Shown here: piece after piece, positions 18,768-27,634 of the stretch
How the letters are laid out: every line of letters starts with the position of its first letter
Position numbering within the stretch: position 1 is the first letter of the stretch
From: Saprospirales bacterium
Lineage (GTDB): Bacteria > Bacteroidota > Bacteroidia > Chitinophagales > Saprospiraceae
NCBI GenBank assembly: GCA_016703765.1
Contig: JADJBL010000045.1
Span: 124,001-188,000 of the forward strand
Reading direction: 5' to 3'
DNA length: 64,000 bases
Made by a program: the position numbers and the translations under genes
The notes under the pieces: model-generated
Databases searched by the model: none
What the model was told of the DNA's origin: nothing
The model's input: only the letters and a program-made list of their open reading frames with translations

Positions 18768-18804
18768 GTGAGAAAAAGAAAAAACGGCTGTGCCAAAGGC
18801 ACAG
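18768..18804 (-). terminator. Rho-independent terminator of the second type B gene
   Basis: Seven-bp CTGTGCC/GGCACAG stem (18788-18794 with 18798-18804) and a three-base loop, followed on the minus strand by CCG, a run of six U, C and five U. It lies about 130 bases past the stop at 18932. The rest of the gap 18678-18931 is AT-rich without another recognisable feature. Confidence 0.7.
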
Positions 18805-18930
18805 TAAAAATGCGCAGTTGAATAAGGGGATAAACGGAAAAAACCAAAACCTCAAGTTGAAAAAAAAACAAATAAAATGCAAAACTTTAACATAAAACAT
18901 TGACAAAAAACTGACATCAGATATTTTTCC

Positions 18931-19665
18931 CTCATCGCACCAACGTAACTGTACCGGAGCGAATTTCTTTTCTGGTTTTTCCATGCCTGTCGTATTCGTA
19001 TTCGAAGGTCCAGAGGTAGACGCCGGTTTCGAGGGGTATTCCTCTGAAGGTTCCGTCCCAGCGGATGTGTTGGACTTGCCCGGAGTCGTCGGTATAGAGG
19101 AGCTCGCCCCAGCGGCTGAAGATCTGGAAGCGGATAGCCCGGTAGGGGAAATCGCAATGCAGGAAGGCGGGCAGGTAGTCGTTGATGCCGTCGTTGTTGG
19201 GAGAAAAGACGTTGGGTATGAACGGATCGCAGGCGCAGACATCTTCCTCTACCTGAATCGAATAGTAGAACTCCCCGCATTCGTTGTGAATAAGGGCGGA
19301 ATAAAAACCGGCCTCCCGGATGGCAATGGCGTTGCCTGTCTCTCCGGTCGACCACTCGAAGGCGCCGGGCATGTGGACCTGGAGCAGCAGGGGATCGCCT
19401 TGGCAGATGAGGGTGTCGGAGGGTAATGCGTTCAAAGTTTCTTCGGGCCGGATCACCACGACGGTATCCGACAGCAGGCAGTCGTCGATGGCGACGGTGA
19501 GGATATAGACGCCGGGCTGGTCAACCAGGATGGTGCTATCGGAGTCGCCGGTGTTCCACTGGTAAGTACCGTCGAGGAAACTGCCCCCGATCGAGGTGGT
19601 TTGTCCCTGACAGAGGAGGAGGGTATCGGGAGGGGATCGAATTCGTAGACGCCAACGTCGTCGAT
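18931..19665 (-). repeat. Duplicated type B sorting cassette, copy 2
   Basis: Partner of 16141-16876. It includes the stop codon and the overlapping downstream ATG, then similarity ends sharply at about 18930. Confidence 0.85.
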
Positions 19666-20334
19666 GTATAAATAGGAGCTTTCCACACTTACACAGCCCT
19701 GGCTATTGGTTTCGGAGTTTTTTTTAAAATTTCCGATCATGATAAATCTTTCATTCCCGGTAGCATAATAACAGCCTTTTATCCTGACCCAGTTGATGGT
19801 GTCATTGAGAATGTTCCCGGAGGGGTTTTCGATGTCTGCCTTGAAAGGCGGTTTTTCCTTTATGTCTAAAAAGGCTGTATATTTTTCATCCAGGAAGACC
19901 AAACCCACTCCATCGGAAAAACAAGAGCTAATTGCGCAATTGTCCGCATTTGCAGCATTGACGTACATTTCGACAAAATACACCTTATTGGCTTCCATTT
20001 TGTTTTTCAGTTCGGCTTCGATGTATTCTCCTTTTCTTTCAACCCCATATGTATATGTGTACAATCCAGCATATCCATCAGCGGTTCGCGCGGGCTGGTA
20101 GCAATAAACAAAGTGAACGGGTACGCCAAATCCACCGGAGGAGATATCACATGCATTATAAACGTCAGGGGTGGAATTGACGGGAGAAAACCAGGAATTC
20201 AGGAAACCAATATGCCCGGTACTAGCGTGGGGGCATTGGCTAATATCTTCAAAACTGGGATTGGGAACCAGGTTTGCTTGCCCATAGACCAGGGAGCAAA
20301 AGAGCAGAAGCAGCAGGAATATCTTTTGTTGCAT
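18932..20334 (-). CDS. T9SS type B cargo protein, copy 2 of the duplicated pair, frameshifted
   Basis: About 467 residues after repair, with the same domain order as copy 1: signal peptide (LLLLLFCSLVYGQ), NLVPNPSFEDISQCP jelly-roll start, two CQG... Ig-like repeats, and a type B sorting domain (VFSPNNDGINDYLPAF ... GIPLETGVYLWTFEY). The frame is lost after YEFDPLP. One G added to the run 19628-19630 gives DTLLL, matching copy 1 exactly. The N-terminal half resembles copy 1 in layout but has diverged, while the C-terminal half is nearly identical in DNA. The GATGA start overlap seen in copy 1 is present here too, but only a 27-codon open frame follows instead of a protease. Confidence 0.85.
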
Positions 20335-20418
20335 AGGCTATAAAATAGCGTGGCGTGTATCCCATCGTTTACGCTTAAAAACTTAAACGAACCGGAGGTT
20401 TGCTTATTTCAAAGAAAT

Positions 20419-20589
20419 TCAACCCCAAGGCGCATGAATAATAATCTCGAAATCATTCGAAGGTCCATGGAGAAACAACTTTCCCACAGGCCGCTCGGTA
20501 AGTCAGACACATCGAATTGCTGCTGAATATCCTGTGAAAAGGTTTTCAGAATGCGGCCGTTTAAATCTGTCAAGGTTACTCTGCTTAAA
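20419..20589 (-). pseudogene. Orphan T9SS type A sorting-domain remnant
   Basis: Directly after the stop of the 20590-22348 gene, the minus strand reads SRVTLTDLNGRILKTFSQDI then FDVSDLPSG, a typical type A CTD core. One extra base in the GGCC run then continues to KLFLHGPSNDFEIII and a stop. There is no start codon, signal peptide or body of its own. It is either a decayed gene end or the residue of a CTD exchange. The rest of the gap to 20335 shows nothing else. Confidence 0.55.
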
Positions 20590-22348
20590 TCACTCCACTA
20601 CCAACTTACCACCTCCTATTCTCTCACTTCCATCTTTTACTTCATAGAAATAGATACCAGGCGAAAACCTGTCCAATCGCACACTGTTCCATCCGGCCAG
20701 TACAGGCTGGGACAGTTTCACTTGGCCAATGATGTTATAAAAAACGACTATCCCTTTTTTTGGCAGATAGCCCTCAGAGAGGACGATGTTCACTACTTCT
20801 TTTGCAGGGTTGGGGAAGAAGGTGATACCGATTTTCTCTCCTGATCTTTCCTTGGCATCCGTACCAAGATTAAGCGTCCGGCAATAGGTATCTTCGCCGT
20901 TATTATTGCTTACGGTCAGGCAGACTTCATAGGTATCGCTAGTTGGAAAAACATAAGCAGGATATTTTTCACCGCTGCTTCCGGTACTACCAAAGTCCCA
21001 TAGCCATTCAACCGGTTCAAAATAACTCAAATCCGTGAATTCCACCTTCAAAGGATTCAATGTGTCCTGCCTGTACCGGAATCGGGCCACGGGCACGTTG
21101 TCAATGCCCAGGGTGTCACAGGGAGAGCCATCGTTAGGGCCGAGCCGGAAATAGGGAAAGTTCGGCATGGTCGACGCATTGAAGGACTCAGGGAAAGCCA
21201 TGCTGTTCCATCAGGCAGGCTGCTCCTTTTCTGTCCGGTTCGTGGATGACGTGCAGGACGTTGCTGCCCGAAGGGGTGTTCGCATATATCTTGTTGTCAG
21301 GCCCCAATTGAGCCAGATAAAATGTTGTTGCGTGAGGCCAGGGGGAAACATGGCCGTCGTAGATGGCCACGGTCTCAAGGCTGGCTTCAAGATCCGGGGC
21401 CCACAGATCATATTGGTAAACGTAAAGTCCTGAAAAGAAGTAGGCAAAACGGGAATTGGCCGAGACGGCCAGTCCCGCTGAGCCTGAACTGTCGTTGTTG
21501 ACCAGTTCCACCTGGTTGGACAGCAACCCCGTACATCGGTCGAAATCGTAGAAGCTCAGGTTGTTGCCATCCCCGGCCGCATAGATGCTGTAGCGCAAGT
21601 AGCGGCTCCCGTCAGGGGTGAAAACAGCTTGGCCGGCTCCAGGATATATTGGCGAACCTACGGTCTGTGCCCCCATGTCGTAAAGGCTATCAGGCGTGAG
21701 AAGAAAGGTATAATAGCGGTTGGTGTTGAGTTCGGGGATGACTACCCACCAGTCGCGTCCGTTGCCGTGCCGGGTGGCTGTAATTCTTCCGGGGAAAAGG
21801 GTGTCCTGCAAGAGTTCCATGTTTTTTTCTGTCACAGCTCCAAACCCGCTGTCCAATCCCATGTCCACCTTTGAGTAGTACAGATTAGAATAGATGGGGC
21901 CAAGGCCGGCGGGGAAGTCCAATAAGCCGTGAAAGAGTACGTATTGGTTTTCTTTGTCCGGGACAGGAAGGGTCACGATTCCCTGAACAACAGTGAGACC
22001 AACGGAAGAATAGGAAGATGTCCAACCTCCCGGATTCAGGCTATCCCCGTTTTCCATTTCCTCATGTTCGGCGTTAGCGATGTAAATACCGTTGGTATAG
22101 AACAGAAGGTCGCCGCCCTCATCACAAATGCTCGAACAGGTCTGCGAGAAATCCATTTCCCGGTCTTCCCGGTAAACATCAGGTTCATTGGGGTCGCTGA
22201 AATCGATGACGGTACGGCCGAAGCCCGGTAATTGAGAATAGCTGTCATAGCCGAAAAGCCAGACGTTGTCCCGTTTGCCGTCGTCAACTGACTGGGGAAA
22301 AACAACATGGGCGCAGCATATTAACAAAAAGGTAATTGTTATCCTCAT
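20590..22348 (-). CDS. T9SS type A cargo protein with beta-propeller-like and PKD domains, frameshifted
   Basis: About 585 residues after repair. Signal peptide (ITITFLLICCAHVVFPQ), then a propeller-like region with repeated display-type motifs (DNVWLFGYDS, GGDLLFYTNGIYIAN, YSIYAAGDGNNLSFYDFDRC, GPDNKIYANTPSG). A PKD domain (FTDLSYFEPVEWLWDFGSTG ... YEVCLTVSN) and a type A CTD (FFPNPAKEVVNIVL ... FSPGIYFYEV ... KLVVE) follow. The frame shifts at 21191-21199, after LMEQHG. By comparison with the usual QHGLxLP motif, a lost GCTTT repeat unit (five bases) is as likely as one extra base. This arrangement is common in Saprospiria surface proteins of unknown role. Confidence 0.82.
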
Positions 22349-22384
22349 CTTGCTAGAATTTTTTTGAGTACTATAAAACCGCCC

Positions 22385-22431
22385 TTTTGAATAGTGACCG
22401 GGTGACTCAGTCACCCGGTCACTATTCAAAA
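22385..22431. repeat. Perfect palindrome 1 of 3 upstream of dnaX
   Basis: Two 23-base arms around a single C at 22408; the inner half-site is ACCGGGTGACT and the outer arm is TTTTGAATAGTG. See palindromes 2 and 3. Confidence 0.95.
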
Positions 22432-22490
22432 CGGGGGAATTGATGAACTGTTCAATAATAACAAGGGTTTTGGCCTAAGTTTGGGTTTTG

Positions 22491-22527
22491 CTGACTCACC
22501 GGGTGACTCAGTCACCCGGTGAGTCAG
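22491..22527. repeat. Perfect palindrome 2 of 3 upstream of dnaX
   Basis: Two 18-base arms around C at 22509, exactly 101 bases from palindrome 1. The inner half-site ACCGGGTGACT is identical; the outer arm (CTGACTC) differs from the other copies yet is still perfectly self-complementary. Confidence 0.95.
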
Positions 22528-22593
22528 ACAGAATGCTTTTTCGTTGAAATGGCCAATGTTTATAATACTTTCAGCGAAAAACCTGCAAATCAG

Positions 22594-22626
22594 GAGTGAC
22601 CGGGTGACTCAGTCACCCGGTCACTC
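22594..22626. repeat. Perfect palindrome 3 of 3 upstream of dnaX
   Basis: Two 16-base arms around C at 22610, again exactly 101 bases from palindrome 2. The inner half-site is the same and the outer arm is GAGTG. The divergent intergenic region 22349-22699 otherwise holds only unique spacers and a weak TACCTTTA (22669-22676) before dnaX. Confidence 0.95.
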
Positions 22627-22699
22627 TTCAGAGACACTCCTCAGAAAATTTTCCCGGAAGAAATTTTGTACCTTTACCCACATCGAAAAGAAAGCCCGA

Positions 22700-24406
22700 A
22701 TGACCCATTTTGTCGTATCTGCACGGAAATACAGGCCCACGCGATTTGAAGACGTAGTGGGGCAGGCGCACGTGTCGCAAACCCTGAAAAATGCCCTGCA
22801 AAACGACCATCTGGCACACGCATTCCTGTTTTGCGGACCCCGCGGCGTCGGCAAAACCACCTGCGCCCGCATCCTCGCCAAAGTGCTCAATTGCCAGAAT
22901 GTGACCGCCACTTTCGAACCCTGCAATGAGTGCGACAACTGCAAGGCCTTCCAGGAAAACGCATCCTTTAATATCATCGAGCTCGACGCGGCCTCCAACA
23001 ACAGCGTGGAGAATATCCGCTCCCTGATCGAACAGGTTCGCTTTCAGCCGCAACAAGGGAAATACAAGGTGTTCATCATCGACGAGGTGCACATGCTCTC
23101 GCAGTCGGCCTTCAACGCCTTTCTGAAAACCCTGGAAGAACCGCCACCGTACGCCATTTTTATCCTGGCGACCACCGAAAAGCACAAGATCATTCCTACG
23201 ATCCTTTCGCGTTGCCAGATCTACGACTTCAAGCGCATCCAGGTGCCCGACATGGTCAAACATCTCCAGGATATCTGCGAGCAGGAATCCATTCAGGCCG
23301 ATCCGGAAGCCCTGCATATCATCGCCCAAAAGGCGGACGGCGCCCTTCGCGACGCCCTGTCCATCTTCGACCGCATCGTCAGTTTTTCCGGCAACAAACT
23401 GATCTACGAGGATGTGATCGCCAACCTCAACGTGCTGGACTACGACTATTACTTCCGGGTCGTAGATGCCCTGCTGACCGAGGACCTCCCCGCCGTCATG
23501 CTACTGTTCGACGAGGTGCTCCGAAAAGGCTTCGACGGCGATCTCTTCGTCAACGGCCTGGCCGAACACCTGCGCAACCTGCTCATGTGCCAGGACCCCG
23601 CCACGCTTCCATTGCTCGAACTGACCGAAGGCCTCCAGTCCCGTTACGCCGTACAGGCGGGGCAAACCCCTCCCGCCTTCCTTCTCACCGCGCTCCAGAT
23701 TGCCAACGACTGCGATGTGGAGTTCAAAACAGCCCGCAACAAGCGCCTTCACACCGAAATGGCGCTGATCAAAATGACCTATATCCAGCGGGCCGTTTCG
23801 ATTGCCAGGCAACCACAGGTGCAGGCCGCGGAAATTCCGGAAAAAAAAACTCCTGACATAAGCGTTAGCGCTCCCCCGCCAAAGGAGAAGACATCTCCGA
23901 CTGTGGAGCAGGCAAAAGAGCCCAAAAAAGAAAAACCGGCCTCCTCCTTCGACGCCCCCAAGCTCAACACCAATCTGAACAGCCTCAAAAGCGAGGTGCG
24001 CATGCCGGTAAATACCGACCAAGGCGCTGTGGACCTCAAACTCGAAGAAGTGCAGGCCGCCTGGGAGGAGTATTCCGCTACCGTTCAATCGGAATCGATC
24101 CGAAATTTTCTGAAATTGGCAGGCCTGGCGCTTGAAAACGGAAAGCTGATCGTGACCGTCGGCTCCAATTTTGCGGGAAGTGCGCTTCGGGAGGAAAAGG
24201 GGCTGATGGAGCATCTGCGCAAGAGCTTCCGCTTCCCTTCGATGGAATGGGAGATCCGGGTCGATGAGGAAAAACGCAAGGCCAATGCCCCTCCTCCAAA
24301 GAAGAAGCCTCTTACCGCAAGGGAAAAATTCATCCAGATGAAAGAATCCAACCCCCTCCTGAGCAAAATGCGCGACCGGCTCGACCTGTTGCCGGACGGG
24401 GACTGA
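22700..24406 (+). CDS. dnaX: DNA polymerase III subunits gamma/tau
   Basis: 568 residues. The AAA+ clamp-loader ATPase has Walker A GPRGVGKTTCARIL, a four-Cys zinc module (CQN...CNECDNC), Walker B DEVHMLS and sensor/arginine-finger SRC in ILSRCQIYDF. Domain III and a Lys/Pro-rich linker (about 375-450) lead to a C-terminal domain ending in the frame at 24406. The ATG at 22700 (MTHFVVSARKYRPTRF) is the conserved family start; the longer open frame upstream runs through the palindromes. The gene is followed after 10 bases by a helicase gene, probably in the same transcript. Confidence 0.95.
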   Translation: MTHFVVSARKYRPTRFEDVVGQAHVSQTLKNALQNDHLAHAFLFCGPRGVGKTTCARILAKVLNCQNVTATFEPCNECDNCKAFQENASFNIIELDAASNNSVENIRSLIEQVRFQPQQGKYKVFIIDEVHMLSQSAFNAFLKTLEEPPPYAIFILATTEKHKIIPTILSRCQIYDFKRIQVPDMVKHLQDICEQESIQADPEALHIIAQKADGALRDALSIFDRIVSFSGNKLIYEDVIANLNVLDYDYYFRVVDALLTEDLPAVMLLFDEVLRKGFDGDLFVNGLAEHLRNLLMCQDPATLPLLELTEGLQSRYAVQAGQTPPAFLLTALQIANDCDVEFKTARNKRLHTEMALIKMTYIQRAVSIARQPQVQAAEIPEKKTPDISVSAPPPKEKTSPTVEQAKEPKKEKPASSFDAPKLNTNLNSLKSEVRMPVNTDQGAVDLKLEEVQAAWEEYSATVQSESIRNFLKLAGLALENGKLIVTVGSNFAGSALREEKGLMEHLRKSFRFPSMEWEIRVDEEKRKANAPPPKKKPLTAREKFIQMKESNPLLSKMRDRLDLLPDGD

Positions 24407-24416
24407 AAGAAACGCC

Positions 24417-27400
24417 ATGCAAGTGCGGACCTATAACGAACGCTTTCTCCAGGAAATCGCCAAACTGAATGAGTCCCAGCGCAGAGCCGTAGACCATATC
24501 GACGGCCCCGTGCTGGTCATCGCCGGACCGGGTACCGGCAAAACCCATATCCTCGCCGCGCGGATCGGCCGCATCCTCCTCGAAACAGATACCCAGGCGC
24601 AAAATATCCTTTGCCTCACCTTTACGGACGCCGGCGTCCAGGCCATGCGGAAACGATTGCTAGAATGGATCGGCCCCGAGGCCCACCGTGTGCATATCTA
24701 CACCTTCCACTCTTTTTGCAACACCATCATCCAGGACAACCTCGAACTCTTCGGGCACCGCAACCTCGAGCCCATCAGCGATCTGGAACGAATAGAGCTG
24801 ATCCGCGACCTGCTGGGAGAGCTCCCTTCCGAACACCTGCTCAAAAAACAGGTCGGCAACCCCTTTCAATACGAACAGCAACTGGCCGACCTCTTCCAGC
24901 GGATCAAAGGAGAAAACTGGGGTGCGGAGCATGTGCTGGAGCAGATCGACCGCTATGTGGAGAGCCTCCCCACCCGGGAAAAGTACCGCTATAAGGTCAA
25001 TACCCGCAACAACAAAAAAGGAGACCTGAAAGAGGCCGACTACCAGGCGGAGCTGGAGCGGATGGAAAAACTGAAATCGGGCGTATTGCTGTATCCCCGC
25101 TTCCAGGAAATGATGGCCGAACGCCGTCGCTACGACTACGACGATATGATCCTCTGGGTGTTGGACGCGTTTGAAAAATACCCTTTTCTGCTTCGCAACT
25201 ACCAGGAACGCTACCTGTATTTTCTGATCGATGAATACCAGGACACCAACGGCGCCCAGCACTCGGTCCTCCAACACCTGATCAGCTACTGGGAAGAGCC
25301 CAACGTCTTTATCGTGGGCGACGACGACCAGTCGATCTACGAATTCCAGGGCGCCAGGCTGAAAAACCTGGTCGATTTCTACGAATCCTACCCCGACGTC
25401 GAGGTGATTGTGCTAGAGGAAAACTACCGCTCGGCCCAGGGCATTCTGGATGCCGCACATTCCCTTATCGGGCGGAACGAAAAACGAATTGTCAACGCCC
25501 TGAGCGATCTCGGGCTGGAAAAAAAGCTCCGCGCGGCTAATGCGGAGATGTCTGGCCTCGATGTGCGCCCGCAACTGGTAAGCTACCCCACCCCCTGCAC
25601 GAACTATCGGATTTGATCCACCAAGTAGAACTCCTTCGTGAAAAAGGCGTTCCGCTGGAGGAAATCGCTTTTATCTACCCGCAGCACAAACAGGGCGAGT
25701 GGCTGCGAAACCTGTTGGGGAAAAGGGGAATCCCCTATCAGGTCAAAAGAAAGGTAAACATCCTCGACCTGCCGCTGATCCGCCAGATTCGCCGCCTGTT
25801 GGAATATCTTCATGCCGAGCAGCGGGAGCCCTACTCCGGAGAAGCCTTTTTATTTCCACTCCTCCACGACGGGTATTGGGGCATTTCGCCCCAGGGCCTG
25901 ACCATGCTCACCAAAAAACAAAAGCGGGAGGGGTCCGGCGCAGAGGCCGAGCGGATCGCCTGGCGCGACTTTTTGCGCGATCCCGAAGCATTGGCCGGCT
26001 GTTCCGGAGAGGACCGCGCCGCCATCGAACGATGTATCCGCCAATTGGACGAATTTCAGGCCGAACTTCCGGGCTGGCCGCTTCCCAAAGCCCTTGAAGC
26101 GCTGTTCACCAGGGCAGGGATACTGGATTTCATTTTAAAACGACCCCAATACGAGGACCTGCTCCAGGCGGCTTCCACCCTGATGGCTTTCGCGCAGACC
26201 GAAGCGGTGCGCAATCCCCGGCTGACGGTCGAGGGTTTTCTGCAAACCCTCCGGAAAATGGACGCCAACGGCCTCGCGCTCGAGCTCCGGAAATCGGCCT
26301 CGCTCGAAAAAGGGGTGAGCCTGCTCACCGCCCACGGGGCCAAGGGCCTTGAATTTGACTATGTCTTTTTGCTCGATACCACGGAGGGATTTTGGGAGCC
26401 GAAGAACAACCATGGCTCCTATCGCTTCTCCTTCCCCGATACCCTCACCTTTTCGGGAGAGGAGGACGCGCTGGAGGCCCGCCGCCGGCTCTTCTACGTG
26501 GCGATGACCAGGGCGCGCAAAGGGCTTCACATCTCCTACAGCCGCACTACGGTCCAGGTCAAAGACCAGACCCAGGCCCTGTTTTTTGACGAAGTGGCCG
26601 AAAGCGGCCTCCTGCGCGAGGAAAAAGAAGTCCCCGCTGCACTGGTTCTGGAAATGGAGGCATTATGGCTTCGGGAGGCAGCCGAAAAACCCGCCGTCCC
26701 TCCCCTCGACCCCGAGGAAGCGGCGGCCCGTCTGACCGGTTTCCAGTTGAGCATCTCTGCGCTCAATACTTACCTGCGTTGCCCTTTGAGTTTTTTCTTC
26801 GAATACGTGCTCCAGGCGCCTCAGTTGGAAAGCTTGGGCGGCCTGTACGGCACGGCGATTCACCGGGCTCTCCAGTCGTATTTCAACCGGATGAAAAACG
26901 CCACGGACCGCGCATTCCCCTTAACCGCTATCCTCCCCTCTCTATTCGAGGCGGAGTGGTCTGCTTTTCGGGCTTTCATTCCGGAAGAAGAGTTCCGCCA
27001 TCGCCTCGACATGGGCAAGCGCAATTTGAAAGCTTACGCCGACTATCATTTGCCCAAATGGCCGCGGGACATTCGCACCGAGCTCAATCTCCGGCAGGTG
27101 GAACTAGGGGGAGTGCCTATCCAGGGCAAACTCGACAAGGTCGAATACCTCGATGCGGTTCACGTCCGCCTGGTAGACTACAAGACCGGAAAGCCGGACG
27201 AGAAAAAATGGAAAGGTCCCGGCAAAAAGGAACCCACCGGCAGCCTGTACTGGCGCCAAATGGCCTTTTATCAATTGCTGTTCCACGCCTCCAGGGAGGG
27301 CAGCCACCTGGTGCAGAGCACGGTGCTCAGCTTTGTCGACCCCGATGAAAAGGGCCGGTTTGTGGATAGGGAAATCGTTTTCGAACCCGATGAACTCGCC

Positions 27401-27523
27401 CTCATGACCCGCCTGATCGTGGAAACCTACGACCATATCATGAAGCTCGAATTTTACCAGGGCTGCGGGGAGCGCGACTGTGCCTGGTGCAATTTTTGTG
27501 AGGGAGAAAAATCTGCTTGGTGA
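24417..27523 (+). CDS. UvrD/PcrA-like helicase with C-terminal PD-(D/E)XK Fe-S nuclease domain, frameshifted
   Basis: About 1035 residues after repair. SF1A helicase motifs: GPGTGKTH (Walker A), FTDAGVQAMRKR (Ia), DEYQDTNGAQH (II), GDDDQSIYEFQGA (III), LEENYRS (IV), LLTAHGAKGLEFDYVF (V) and ARRRLFYVAMTRARKGLH (VI). The C-terminal part resembles AddB/RecB nucleases: RCPLSFFFEY, GTAIHRALQ, LVDYKTGK catalytic core and a Cys cluster (GCGERDCAWCNFC) suited to a 4Fe-4S staple. The frame breaks at 25591-25595; one more C gives PTPLHELSDLIHQVE. It probably unwinds and trims DNA ends in repair. Confidence 0.9.
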
Positions 27524-27634
27524 GCTGGCCGATTTGGAGGTGGAGGAGTTGGATGATATTTGAAAAGCCGCTCAACCGGTGGAAGAAATCACGACAAAGC
27601 ACACCAGTCATGTAAATTAAAACCTTAACCCGCC

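Noticed and set aside
18851-18934. 27-codon frame after type B copy 2 as a gene
   Set aside because: It starts at the copied ATGA overlap but lacks a signal peptide or any domain. Probably the empty end of the duplicated cassette.
22385-22626. CRISPR array
   Set aside because: Only three repeats, each a full palindrome with changing outer arms, spacers of about 60-68 bases, and no cas genes. Not CRISPR-like.
27524-27634. Small gene between the helicase and the lipoprotein
   Set aside because: Only about 110 bases, no start with a coding signature, and no hairpin or promoter worth calling.
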